A DNA stretch of 64,000 nucleotides from an uncultured Pelagibacteraceae bacterium (lineage in GTDB: Bacteria; Pseudomonadota; Alphaproteobacteria; Pelagibacterales; Pelagibacteraceae), in NCBI GenBank assembly GCA_902568875.1, contig CACFSG010000001.1:1-64000 (forward strand), written 5' to 3'. Below, one piece after another: positions 55,011 to 63,736 of this stretch. Position 1 is the first letter of the stretch. Every line of letters begins with the position of its first letter. The position numbers and the translations under genes are program-made. Below the pieces are notes generated by a model. It was not told the origin of the DNA and ran no database searches. It saw only the letters and a program-made list of their open reading frames with translations.

Positions 55011-55502
55011 TTATTTAGGATTTTTTTTTATAGATTTTGTTTGTGATAATCGCCAACTATTTAATTTTTTTTTAACATTTGGACTGCTATTAGCAATAAT
55101 AGAAGATGCTAATAGTCCAGCATTTATTGCTCCATCCTTACCAATTGCTAAAGTGCCTACAGGAATTCCTTTTGGCATTTGAGCTATAGATAACAAACTA
55201 TCCAATCCCTTAAGTTTTTTACTTTCAATTGGAACTCCCAAAACGGGAATAGATGTTAATGCAGAAATCATTCCTGGTAAATGCGCTGAACCACCAGCAC
55301 CTGCAATTATTACCCCAATATTATTTTTTTTTGCTGAACTTGCAAATTCATACATTCTTTTTGGAGTGCGATGAGCTGAAATTATTTTAGTTTCAAACTT
55401 AATACCCATTTTTTTAAGTATTTTCCCAGCTAATTTCATAGTTCTATAGTCTGATTGACTACCCATAACAATTGAAACTTTTAGATTTTTATTCTTTTTC
55501 AT
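55011..55502 (-). CDS. purE: N5-carboxyaminoimidazole ribonucleotide mutase
   Basis: 163-aa class I PurE. MGSQSDYRTMKLAGKIL, SAHRTPKRMYEFA and GAGGSAHLPGMISALTSIPV are the standard active-site motifs. It converts N5-CAIR to CAIR and is the first gene of the purE-purK-GNAT unit. Confidence 0.96.
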   Translation of the reverse strand: MKKNKNLKVSIVMGSQSDYRTMKLAGKILKKMGIKFETKIISAHRTPKRMYEFASSAKKNNIGVIIAGAGGSAHLPGMISALTSIPVLGVPIESKKLKGLDSLLSIAQMPKGIPVGTLAIGKDGAINAGLLASSIIANSSPNVKKKLNSWRLSQTKSIKKNPK

Positions 55503-55568
55503 GATTTTTTTAGTACAAACTTTATTTCAAAATTAAATAAAAATTTCAATAAAATAAATAGTATTTAA

Positions 55569-55588
55569 AAACCATATTGGTATGGTTT
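55569..55588. promoter_or_regulatory. Inverted repeat before the dipeptidase-like operon
   Basis: Perfect 8-base arms AAACCATA and TATGGTTT around TTGG, ending 16 bases before the ATG at 55605. It could be an operator or a hairpin limiting translation of the four-gene operon. Confidence 0.4.
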
Positions 55589-55604
55589 ATGATTAATAAT
55601 CAAA

Positions 55605-56570
55605 ATGAAATTTAGAATAGACAACCTTCAATACTGCAATTGGTCTAGAAAAATTTTTGAAATTAATAGAGAAGCAGGTCTTGATGCAGTTCATACAACA
55701 ATTGTATACCATGAAGATTTTGATGAATTATTAAATGAAATAAAAAAATGGGAAAAATTGTTTAAAGATAATTCAGATTTAATTTTTTTAGGAAAAAGTT
55801 TTAAAGATATTGAAAAAGCAAATATTGAGAAAAAAACTGCTATTTTTTTTGGTTTTCAAAATTGTTCTCCAATAGAGGATGATATTAATTTAGTTGAAAA
55901 AGTTCATGAGCTTGGTTGTAGGTTTATGCAACTTACTTATAATAATCAATCTTTATTGGCAACTGGTTGTTATGAAAAAGTTGACAGTGGTGTAACTAAT
56001 TTTGGTCGTGAAGTTATAAAAGAAATGAATAGAGTTGGTATAGTAGTTGACATGTCTCACTCAGCAGAAAAAAGTACTTTTGATGCCATAGAAATAAGTG
56101 AAAAACCTATTGCAATAACTCATGCAAACCCATCATTTTGGTATAATGTAAAAAGAAATAAATCATCTGATTTATTAAAAAGTTTAAGCGATAGTGGAGG
56201 TATTTTGGGATTATCACTTTATCCTCATCACTTAAAAGATGGTACAAATTGTACTCTTGATAGTTTTTGTGAGATGATAGCTAAAACTGCAGAAATTATA
56301 AATGTAAATAAAATTGGAATTGGTTCTGACCTTTGTTTAAATCAACCAGATGAAGTTGTAGAATGGATGAGAAATGGAACTTGGTCTAAAAGTAAAAATT
56401 ATGGCGAAGGTTCAAAAAATAAACCTGGTTTTCCAAAACAACCTGATTGGTTTAAGGACGCAAGGGGATTTGTAAATTTAGAAAGAGGATTAAAAAAAGT
56501 AGGTTTTTCAGATACCGAGATTAAAGGGATACTTGGTAACAATTGGTTTAATTTTTATAAATCTATTTAA
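55605..56570 (+). CDS. M19 membrane-dipeptidase-family protein with altered metal site
   Basis: 321-aa TIM-barrel protein of the renal dipeptidase family. The later metal/substrate motifs are intact: VDMSHSAEKSTF, ITHANPSFW and IGIGSDLC. However, the N-terminal HxD metal motif is replaced by RIDNLQYCNW, the bridging Glu region reads FFGFQNCSP, and the family LTHN reads LTYNNQ. So several ligands of the classical two-zinc site appear missing. It has no signal peptide. It starts the operon with the 553-aa, DUF3726 and CxxC genes; a non-peptidase role is possible. Confidence 0.75.
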   Translation: MKFRIDNLQYCNWSRKIFEINREAGLDAVHTTIVYHEDFDELLNEIKKWEKLFKDNSDLIFLGKSFKDIEKANIEKKTAIFFGFQNCSPIEDDINLVEKVHELGCRFMQLTYNNQSLLATGCYEKVDSGVTNFGREVIKEMNRVGIVVDMSHSAEKSTFDAIEISEKPIAITHANPSFWYNVKRNKSSDLLKSLSDSGGILGLSLYPHHLKDGTNCTLDSFCEMIAKTAEIINVNKIGIGSDLCLNQPDEVVEWMRNGTWSKSKNYGEGSKNKPGFPKQPDWFKDARGFVNLERGLKKVGFSDTEIKGILGNNWFNFYKSI

Positions 56571-56572
56571 AA

Positions 56573-58234
56573 ATGAATATAGAGTTACGAGATCCAAATA
56601 TAATTATGAAATTATCGAGATTGGGTTCATTCCATCAATCCAAGTTATCATTTTTAAGAAGCTTTTTAAAAGAGTTTAAAGATTGGGATTATAATAGAGA
56701 TTTATTTGATTTAGATGATAATGGATTTGGAGTAGCTGTTTACTCTTTTAAAAAGAAAGAAAGAGTTTATTCATTAATTTGTTTTGCTAATAAAATTAAT
56801 GATGATGAAAGATCAGATAGAGTAATTGCTACCAAATGGGATGCAGCTTTTACATTACATGATGGTGTACCAAGCAAACAAGATATTGAAAGATTAAAAA
56901 ACGAAGTACCAAAGCAAGAAATTGGTAGATTGTCTTATAAAGAACTGACTTTATCAAGAGCAAATAAATCAGTGAGAGTATTTAATCATGTTATTGAAAG
57001 CCTAAGCAATGGAACTCAGCCTAATTTAAATTTATTAGACAGAGTAGGTTATCTTTATAGAACAACTGCAGTTTATGGTTCTGGTAAATTTGGATTGGCA
57101 GATCGTTTTAGAATAAAAAATAGAGATGAAATAAATGGTCCTTTTAGACTAGAAATGATGTTGGTTTATTTAGTTAGACAATTTACTTTTGATCAAGTTA
57201 ATCATGTAGCAAAATATAGGAATCCAAAAAAAGCAGTTAAATTAGATCCTAAAATTTGTAAAAATCTTGGAATAGGAAATTCAACTGGTTTAGGTATGGC
57301 ACCATTTATTGTTAATCACCCCACTTTACTCAACAATTGGATACTTTGTAGGGAAACAGCTTTAAAAAAAATTAGAGAAATAAAAAAGGTTGAAACTCAA
57401 GACAGTGATTTATTTAAAAATTGTGTAAGAAACTCTATTAAAAATATTACTAGTTGGAATACTGAAAGTGATTTTCAGCTTAGGAAAATTAAATCTTTAT
57501 TAGAAGATGTAAGAAAATTTTTAGATTTTATAGATAATAAATTTAATTTTGAAATAGACTATCCATTTAATGAAATTTATTTTTGGTTGGAGAAAGAAAC
57601 TTGTGAAGAATGTATCGAATATATTGTTTCAATTATGATGGAACCTTATGGAAAAATAATAGAACCACTTGTAAAAGAAATGAGTTCTGATGAAGAAAAA
57701 TACTTTAACATTCCAACAAATAGAACAGTCGAGGAATTAAGAACTATTATAAAAAAAAAATACCCAAATGTTCTTACTATTAACTTTGATAAAAAAGAAA
57801 ATTATAAAAAATTTTGGTTTATTTCAAAAAATAAAGAAGAGCCTAGATTAGCAGATCGTTTTAAAGAACAAGGAGCAGACTTAGAGCAACCTCTTGCTAT
57901 CGCAAGAGATGTTAAAAAATTATATGATAAATTATTGGAATCAAAAAATAGTTTAACGATTGATAAATTTTTAATTGAAAATTCAGACTTAAGACATGTT
58001 GTAAGAAGAGCTTTTATTATTGAAAAATTTCCTTATTCAGAAATTCAAGATAATACGATTAGTGAAAATATTATTCCTATAGATATGCTGAGATTAAAAT
58101 TATCTTTTTTTGGAGCATTAAAATTTGACCCAAGATCCGATAAGTGGCTTCGAATCAATATGTTTCAGGGTGCGCCCTTACCTAATGAATTAAAAGATTA
58201 TGATGAACAGTGGGTTTATAAATCTCATTCTTAA
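56573..58234 (+). CDS. Large conserved protein of unknown function
   Basis: 553-aa soluble protein, no family recognised. There are no membrane helices or signal peptide. Conserved-looking blocks include VGYLYRTTAVYGSGKFGLADRF, GNSTGLGMAPFIVNHP, EKETCEECIEYIVSIMMEPY and RLADRFKEQGADLEQPLAIARDV. It has CEECIEY, possibly a metal or redox site. It starts 2 bases after the M19-like gene and ends 3 bases before the DUF3726 gene, so the three form a functional unit. This is the largest unknown in the window. Confidence 0.7.
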   Translation: MNIELRDPNIIMKLSRLGSFHQSKLSFLRSFLKEFKDWDYNRDLFDLDDNGFGVAVYSFKKKERVYSLICFANKINDDERSDRVIATKWDAAFTLHDGVPSKQDIERLKNEVPKQEIGRLSYKELTLSRANKSVRVFNHVIESLSNGTQPNLNLLDRVGYLYRTTAVYGSGKFGLADRFRIKNRDEINGPFRLEMMLVYLVRQFTFDQVNHVAKYRNPKKAVKLDPKICKNLGIGNSTGLGMAPFIVNHPTLLNNWILCRETALKKIREIKKVETQDSDLFKNCVRNSIKNITSWNTESDFQLRKIKSLLEDVRKFLDFIDNKFNFEIDYPFNEIYFWLEKETCEECIEYIVSIMMEPYGKIIEPLVKEMSSDEEKYFNIPTNRTVEELRTIIKKKYPNVLTINFDKKENYKKFWFISKNKEEPRLADRFKEQGADLEQPLAIARDVKKLYDKLLESKNSLTIDKFLIENSDLRHVVRRAFIIEKFPYSEIQDNTISENIIPIDMLRLKLSFFGALKFDPRSDKWLRINMFQGAPLPNELKDYDEQWVYKSHS

Positions 58235-58237
58235 ATT

Positions 58238-58849
58238 ATGAAATCTTTAAGTGAAATAGAAACAACATCAAAAAGAGCTAGTCGTGCAGTAGGATTTTCA
58301 TGGGGGATTGCAGAAGAAGTTGGAAAATGTATTAGATTATTAGAGCTATTTGGTTTTCCAGGAATTAAAAATTTAAATCAATATTATCAAAACAAAAATA
58401 AAGAAAATTTTGAAAATCTAAAATTGATTAATCAAAATAACAAATCAAATAAATCAGCTTTTTGTCCTATTATCCTTGGAGTAAGTTTTTTGGATCAAAT
58501 TAAAACACTTGAACCTTTAAAAAAATGCACATTTCAGGGAATAGCATACCCACTTTTATTGTTACCCTTTTTAAGTAGAAGCTCAGAAATAATAGGAAAA
58601 AAAATTTTATTTAAGTTTGATGAAAATGAATTTTTATTAAATTTTAATGTTAACATTTATTCAAATTTTTTAAAAAAAGAATTTCCATTAATAGCCAAAA
58701 ATGTTGAAGTAATTTTTTTAGAAAATAAAGATACTTTTAATGACATAGAATGGAAAAATCTTTATAAACTCTCTGAAGATACTTTTGTCGAAGAAAGTGA
58801 TAGTTTAAAACAAGGTGCCGCAGGAGCTGGATTGACTGATAATGACTGA
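58238..58849 (+). CDS. DUF3726-family protein
   Basis: 203-aa soluble protein. The N-terminal part SLSEIETTSKRASRAVGFSWGIAEEVGKC is what I recognise as the DUF3726 family, whose function is not known. The C-terminus ends in a Gly/Ala-rich QGAAGAGLTDND tail. Its last 8 bases overlap the start of a 53-aa gene. It is tightly linked to the 553-aa protein. Confidence 0.65.
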   Translation: MKSLSEIETTSKRASRAVGFSWGIAEEVGKCIRLLELFGFPGIKNLNQYYQNKNKENFENLKLINQNNKSNKSAFCPIILGVSFLDQIKTLEPLKKCTFQGIAYPLLLLPFLSRSSEIIGKKILFKFDENEFLLNFNVNIYSNFLKKEFPLIAKNVEVIFLENKDTFNDIEWKNLYKLSEDTFVEESDSLKQGAAGAGLTDND

Positions 58850-59003
58850 AGATAATCAACTTAATGCAAAAGACTTAAAAGATTTTGATAATATTTGTGA
58901 AGAATGTAAAAAAGAAGAAGAGACTGTTTTCCAGAATCTTGTTTTAACAGGCTATAAACTTTGTAAATCTTGTCGAATTTCAAAAACTATTTTTCCAATT
59001 TAA
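58842..59003 (+). CDS. Small CxxC zinc-ribbon-like protein, 53 aa
   Basis: Short ORF read by hand. The ATG lies within the last codons of the DUF3726 gene (8-base overlap). Two CxxC pairs (CEEC near residue 19, CKSC near residue 41) are spaced to form a zinc ribbon or rubredoxin-like knuckle. Between them is a short strand (FQNLVLTGYKL). It overlaps the convergent Yip1-like gene by 4 bases. It would be the fourth member of the unknown operon. Confidence 0.65.
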   Translation: MTEDNQLNAKDLKDFDNICEECKKEEETVFQNLVLTGYKLCKSCRISKTIFPI

Positions 59004-59542
59004 ATGTGATTGATTGGTAACACATCCATTCTACTCATTACAAAAGATATTGACAGAAAAACTATAATTAAAAAAGACAAAAACACAATTCCAAAAGATT
59101 TAAAATTTGATTTTAGGTTTAAAATTTGTTTTGTAGATATTATTAGAGCAGCAAAAATCCAAAATTGAGTTAAGAAAATTATTGGTATCATTAATTCTGG
59201 TGTGATTGCAAAAAATCTTAATAAACCAGGTGCATGTGCAAAACCAACTGCTGTTAAAACTTTTTTAAATGGTACTTTAGTTTGTTTATCTGGAAATAGT
59301 TTTACACCAATAACAAATATAAATACTGCCCAAATAAACCAAGTTAGAATTGCAGTTAATCCAGACATAGCTACAGCCGTTTTAATTATTGTATTAGCAG
59401 CAACAGCACCGGCGATCCCATCTAAAATCATGATGAGACCCGCAAAGTATACAGATGCCTCACCAAAATTTTTGTTATCGCTGTAAAGGGATTTATCTAA
59501 TTTAATAGATTTGAAAACTATATTAAGAAATTCACCAAACAT
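59000..59542 (-). CDS. Yip1-family membrane protein
   Basis: 180-aa inner-membrane protein with about five helices. GLTAILTWFIWAVFIFVIGVKLF and FKKVLTAVGFAHAPGLLRFF are the Yip1 pattern. It is 30 bases downstream of the GcvT-like gene in the same orientation, but unrelated in function as far as can be seen. Confidence 0.75.
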   Translation of the reverse strand: MFGEFLNIVFKSIKLDKSLYSDNKNFGEASVYFAGLIMILDGIAGAVAANTIIKTAVAMSGLTAILTWFIWAVFIFVIGVKLFPDKQTKVPFKKVLTAVGFAHAPGLLRFFAITPELMIPIIFLTQFWIFAALIISTKQILNLKSNFKSFGIVFLSFLIIVFLSISFVMSRMDVLPINHI

Positions 59543-59572
59543 TTATTTTTTTTAATTCTTCAAAAAATAGAA

Positions 59573-60931
59573 TTATCCTTTTACAACTTCTCTTGTATTA
59601 GCATTGAAAGATTCTTTAAATGGAATATCAACTACAACAGCGTCTACAGGTGTTCCTGGTTTGTCTGAGTATTTTTCAGGTAAATGAACTTTGTATTTAG
59701 TTCCAGTTTTACCTTTTGGAAATCCATTAGAATTTAAAGTTCCATCAAACGGCACATATCCCATTGCTATATTTGTTTTTTTTTCAGGATGGTACCAAGG
59801 GGAAGTTATAAAACCAACGGGATCTCCTCCATCAGCATTCGAAATTAACCAAAAATCCGGGGCATAGTCCTCTATTGGTTTTCCACCTAGTTCAAGACCA
59901 ACTAATTGGAGTTTATAAGGTTTTTTCCCTGCTTTAATTTCTGTATGCATTTTTTCTAAAGCCGCTTTACCAACATAATCAGCTGTTTTATTCCATTCAC
60001 CTTTTCCAGATAAAGAAACTTGATAACCTAAATTACATTGAAAAGGATTGTGTTGTTGATCCATATCTTGTCCCCATGAAAGAATTCCTGCTTGAATTCT
60101 TCTATGGTGTGCAGGAGCAATAACCATTAAATTATGTTTTTTTCCAGCTTTAAGAACAGCATTCCACATATCATCAGCATATAAAGTTGCATTTCTTAAA
60201 TATATTTCATAACCAGCTTCACCTGAGAAACCTGATTGAGAAATAACACAACTTCTTCCAGCAACTTTAACCTCAGCCAAACCATAAAAAGGCATGTTTT
60301 CTAAATCAATTTGATCACCTAATAAATCTTTCATTAGTGCTTTTGATTTAGGTCCTTGAATTTGCACTGGACAAGCATCAATTTCCTCTACAGTACAATT
60401 AAATCTGCCATCAGCATTAACACCTTGTAGATACATACCAATATCAGAGTCTGATAAAGAAAACCAAAACTCATCTTTTGAAATTCTAAGAAGAATTGGA
60501 TCATTTAAAACTCCACCATAAGCATTACATAAAATTACATATCTAGCTCTCATAGGAGAAATTTTTGTTGCATCTCTTGTAATTACATAATCTGTAAACT
60601 TTTCTGCATCAGGACCTTTAACTCTTATTTGTCTTTCAACAGCCACGTTCCACATAGTAACATGGTTAACAATTGCATCATATTCTACCATTGCGCCACC
60701 ATCTTCTGGTTTTACGTATCCTCTTGGATGGTAAATACGATTGTAAACTGTTGCTCTCCAACAACCTGCTTGCATTGATAAATGCCAGTAAGGAGATTTT
60801 CTTACTCTTGTTGAAATTAACATTTCAACTTTAGTAGGTCCGCTTTGTCTTAAGTTATATGGAACTTCACGATCTGATTGATCAACTGAAGTTGCGTGTT
60901 TTAGTTTAGTATAGTCAAATTCATTAGACAT
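59573..60931 (-). CDS. GcvT/DmdA-like THF-dependent methyltransferase, substrate unknown
   Basis: 452-aa protein of the aminomethyltransferase family, longer than GcvT or DmdA (about 370). Family blocks include VERQIRVKGPDAEKFTDYVI, PVQIQGPKSKALMKDLLG and SQSGFSGEAGYEIYL, then PFQCNLGYQVSLSGKGEW. A MetF-like gene overlaps by 8 bases, the pairing seen for THF-dependent demethylases such as LigM. It likely moves a methyl group from a small methylated compound to THF. DMSP, methoxy-aromatics and methylated amines are candidates; it is not an evident DmdA. Confidence 0.75.
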   Translation of the reverse strand: MSNEFDYTKLKHATSVDQSDREVPYNLRQSGPTKVEMLISTRVRKSPYWHLSMQAGCWRATVYNRIYHPRGYVKPEDGGAMVEYDAIVNHVTMWNVAVERQIRVKGPDAEKFTDYVITRDATKISPMRARYVILCNAYGGVLNDPILLRISKDEFWFSLSDSDIGMYLQGVNADGRFNCTVEEIDACPVQIQGPKSKALMKDLLGDQIDLENMPFYGLAEVKVAGRSCVISQSGFSGEAGYEIYLRNATLYADDMWNAVLKAGKKHNLMVIAPAHHRRIQAGILSWGQDMDQQHNPFQCNLGYQVSLSGKGEWNKTADYVGKAALEKMHTEIKAGKKPYKLQLVGLELGGKPIEDYAPDFWLISNADGGDPVGFITSPWYHPEKKTNIAMGYVPFDGTLNSNGFPKGKTGTKYKVHLPEKYSDKPGTPVDAVVVDIPFKESFNANTREVVKG

Positions 60932-61652
60932 ATTTGTTCTCCATCAACCACTTGTTTGTTTCCTTCAAGCCGCCGAATGTATAAATGTGGAAAAAATCAG
61001 TATGCGATTTAATTTTTCCAATTAAATCATTAGGGTCTTTAGGTTTCAATAAATCTAATGCCTTAGTAAAGTTAGATTTAAGAAAGTTTAAGGAATTTTT
61101 TGCACCAACAATATTAGCAAATTTAATTAAGCTAGATATTTTTAGAGGCCCAGTAATTCCCACATGAACTGGTATGCTTTGTTTAGAGATAAAATCTATA
61201 ATAGGCTGCGGATCTAATAACCATTGCGTTACAATGTAGTCAGCGTAAGGCTTTTTATCTATCATAGCTTTTTCTAAATCTGAATCGGATATATCAGGAC
61301 TCCCCTCCGGGTGTCCAGCGATTCCTATCTTCATCTTCTCAAAATAACCTGTTTCTAAAAGTTGAAATGAGCTGTCAAATTTTCCAACTGGTTCTCGACC
61401 TCCACCAATTACTAAAACTTGTTTAACTCCTCCATCTTTACATCGAGAAACGTAATCTTTTAGCTCTTTTTCATCACTTATTGATCTTGCTGGAAAATGG
61501 GGAACAGGATTAAAGCCTTTCTTAATAAGCTCAACTGCTTGTTGAGCTGTCTCTTTATAATCTCCACCTGGAAGCATTGTAATATAAACATCACTTACCT
61601 TTGGGACTGTTTCAAGGTCAGTTTGTGGACTAATTTCCAAAGAAAAATTCAT
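60924..61652 (-). CDS. Methylenetetrahydrofolate reductase-like protein
   Basis: 242-aa flavoprotein-type barrel of the MetF family, somewhat shorter than E. coli MetF (296). The N-terminal SLEISPQT carries the expected acidic residue; PHFPARSI, LVIGGGREPVGK and AGHPEGSPDIS follow. It overlaps the GcvT-like gene by 8 bases, so in vivo it probably oxidises or reduces the methyl-THF made by that enzyme. Its start is about 20 bases from the divergent Rieske gene region. Confidence 0.8.
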   Translation of the reverse strand: MNFSLEISPQTDLETVPKVSDVYITMLPGGDYKETAQQAVELIKKGFNPVPHFPARSISDEKELKDYVSRCKDGGVKQVLVIGGGREPVGKFDSSFQLLETGYFEKMKIGIAGHPEGSPDISDSDLEKAMIDKKPYADYIVTQWLLDPQPIIDFISKQSIPVHVGITGPLKISSLIKFANIVGAKNSLNFLKSNFTKALDLLKPKDPNDLIGKIKSHTDFFHIYTFGGLKETNKWLMENKYV

Positions 61653-61738
61653 TTTTTAGATCATTATCCTTTTTGAAAATAGTGTCAAAGAAATTCAACA
61701 AGAACTCCAAACGAAATTTGTTGCCAAAAATAATGCTC

Positions 61739-62947
61739 ATGATAATTTTTTTTGTGGATCAAAATCATAAAAATAAAACCCTCTCAGAAATTTTAGACAT
61801 TCAAAAATTAAAAGATGTAGATAAACAAATAGAGGCTGCAAATGGCCTTCCAAATGAGTGCTATATAAGTGAAGATTATTTAGCTTATGAAAGAGATAAG
61901 ATTTTTTGTGACAAATGGACTGTCGTAGGAGTTGGAAGTTCAATTCCAAATGCCGGTGATGCAAAACCCTATAATCTGCTCGGGATTCCTCTGATAATTA
62001 TTAGAAGTAAAGATATGAAGATTCGAGTATTTCATAATGTTTGCAGTCATAGAGGTTTTAAACTTTTAGACAAACCATGTAATTTAAAAAATGTTATTAG
62101 ATGCCCATACCACTCTTGGTCTTATGACTTTGCAGGAAATCTTGTTGCAACACCTCATATTGGAGGACTTGATATTCATCAGTTTGATAAATTTGATAAA
62201 AATAAAAGTAATTTAAAAGAAGTTAAAACTAAAGTTTGGATGGATATTATTTTTGTGAATATTAATTCAAATGAAATCGATTTTAATAAATATATTAAAC
62301 CTCTTGAACAAAGATGGTCTAAATTCATTAATAATGATGATCATAATTTATTAGTTCATTCAAATGATTACGGTTATTTTAATTTAGAAGTAAAATGTAA
62401 TTGGAAATTTGCTATTGAAAATTATTGTGAAAGTTATCATTTACCAACAATCCATCCTGAATTAAATAAAGTTTCAAATATTAATGATCATTATCATATT
62501 CAAGGTTTACCAAATAGATTTGCTGGTCAAGGAAGTAAAAAGTATGAGCAACCAGTAAAAGGAAATAAAAAATTTAATACTTTTTCTAATTGGGAAAAAA
62601 GTATGTTGAAAAATTCAGAGTATATTGCGCTGTTTCCAAATGTAATGATAGGCTTACATATAGATCATTTTTATGTTTTTTGGTTAGAACCTCTTGGAAT
62701 GGATAAAACCAAGGAACATATGCAAATATATTATGTTGGTGATGAAAGTGCTAATGGTGAAGAATTAAAAGAATTAAGAAAAGAAAATTCAAAATTTTGG
62801 AAAAATGTCATGCTAGAAGATGTAAGTGCTATTGAAGGTATGCAAGATGGACGACATTCTCCAGTTTATAATGGAGGAAACTTTTCTCCTGCAATGGATC
62901 AACCAACTCATCAATTTCATAAATGGGTTGCTAACAGTTTAATATAA
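61739..62947 (+). CDS. Rieske-type oxygenase alpha subunit
   Basis: Ring-hydroxylating-type oxygenase of about 402 aa from this start. The Rieske cluster ligands are CSH (in HNVCSHRGFK) and CPYH (in IRCPYHSWSYD). The catalytic iron site is in NYCESYHLPTIHPEL (two His), with a later Asp. The start is uncertain: an in-frame TTG exists at 61673, ATG at 61733 and 61739, GTG at 61754, none with a clear ribosome site. It is divergent from the GcvT-like/MTHFR pair. It resembles glycine betaine or carnitine-type demethylating oxygenases; no reductase gene is adjacent. Confidence 0.75.
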   Translation: MIIFFVDQNHKNKTLSEILDIQKLKDVDKQIEAANGLPNECYISEDYLAYERDKIFCDKWTVVGVGSSIPNAGDAKPYNLLGIPLIIIRSKDMKIRVFHNVCSHRGFKLLDKPCNLKNVIRCPYHSWSYDFAGNLVATPHIGGLDIHQFDKFDKNKSNLKEVKTKVWMDIIFVNINSNEIDFNKYIKPLEQRWSKFINNDDHNLLVHSNDYGYFNLEVKCNWKFAIENYCESYHLPTIHPELNKVSNINDHYHIQGLPNRFAGQGSKKYEQPVKGNKKFNTFSNWEKSMLKNSEYIALFPNVMIGLHIDHFYVFWLEPLGMDKTKEHMQIYYVGDESANGEELKELRKENSKFWKNVMLEDVSAIEGMQDGRHSPVYNGGNFSPAMDQPTHQFHKWVANSLI

Positions 62948-62948
62948 A

Positions 62949-63356
62949 ATGAAAATAATTTTAATAATGGGATTACCCGGTGCAGGCAAAACAACTTTGG
63001 CAAATGAATTATCCAAATTAATTAAATGTAAAAGATTAAATGCAGATGAAATCAGAAAAGCTGCTAATGATTGGGATTTTTCAGAAGAAGGCAGAACAAG
63101 ACAAGCAAAAAGAATGTCAGATGAGGCATTAAAATTAAAAAATGGAGGCAATAATGTTATTGCTGATTTTATTTGTCCAACACCAGAAGCAAGAAATTTG
63201 TTTCCTGCAGATTATATTATTTGGGTAGATACAATTGAAGAAGGAAGGTTTGATGATACTAACAAGATGTTTGTAAAACCCGATAAGTATGACTTTCATG
63301 TTACTACGCAAGATGCTAAAAACTGGGCACCAAAAATATATAAGGAGATAAAATAA
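62949..63356 (+). CDS. P-loop kinase, adenylylsulfate-kinase-like
   Basis: 135-aa small kinase with a Walker A loop GLPGAGKTTLANEL at the N-terminus and LNADEIRKAANDW and FICPTPEARNLF segments, as in APS kinase. It is shorter than CysC (about 200). It starts 1 base after the Rieske gene and shares one base with the next gene (TAATG). The partner is a nucleotidyltransferase, so the pair may phosphorylate and activate an unusual metabolite. Confidence 0.7.
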   Translation: MKIILIMGLPGAGKTTLANELSKLIKCKRLNADEIRKAANDWDFSEEGRTRQAKRMSDEALKLKNGGNNVIADFICPTPEARNLFPADYIIWVDTIEEGRFDDTNKMFVKPDKYDFHVTTQDAKNWAPKIYKEIK

Positions 63357-63736
63357 TGGCTTACGAATGGGATGATAAAAAACCAACTGCTCAAATGTTA
63401 GGAAGATGGCAACCTTTTCACGATGGTCATTATACTTTATTCAAAGAAATAATTAAAAAGACAGGCCAAGTTTGTATTCAAATTAGAGATGTTCAGGGTG
63501 TTGATGATAATCCGTTTGATTTTGAAACTGTAAAAAAGAATATTGAAGATAGGCTTAATCCAGAATTTGAAGGGCGTTTTAAAATCATGTTAGTGCCAAA
63601 TATTACCAACATTTGTTATGGAAGGGGAGTTGGTTATAAAATTGAAGAGATAGTATTACCTGAGGAAATACAAAAAATTTCAGCCACTAAAATTAGAGCT
63701 AAGATGAGAGAAGAAGGTAAGCTAAAAAAATCATAA
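63356..63736 (+). CDS. Nucleotidyltransferase (HxGH family)
   Basis: 126-aa protein with GRWQPFHDGHYTLF, the HxGH motif of adenylyl/cytidylyltransferases, and a C-terminal ISATKIRAKMRE, the ISxTxxR motif. In between is LVPNITNICYGRGVGYKIEE. It is small for the family. It overlaps the kinase gene by one base and is directly followed by an enoyl-CoA hydratase gene. The nucleotide and acceptor are unknown. Confidence 0.75.
   Translation: MAYEWDDKKPTAQMLGRWQPFHDGHYTLFKEIIKKTGQVCIQIRDVQGVDDNPFDFETVKKNIEDRLNPEFEGRFKIMLVPNITNICYGRGVGYKIEEIVLPEEIQKISATKIRAKMREEGKLKKS

Noticed and set aside
59573..60931. Annotation as DMSP demethylase DmdA
   Set aside because: The protein is 452 aa against about 370 for DmdA, has an extra C-terminal stretch, and its N-terminal region does not match what I recall of SAR11 DmdA.
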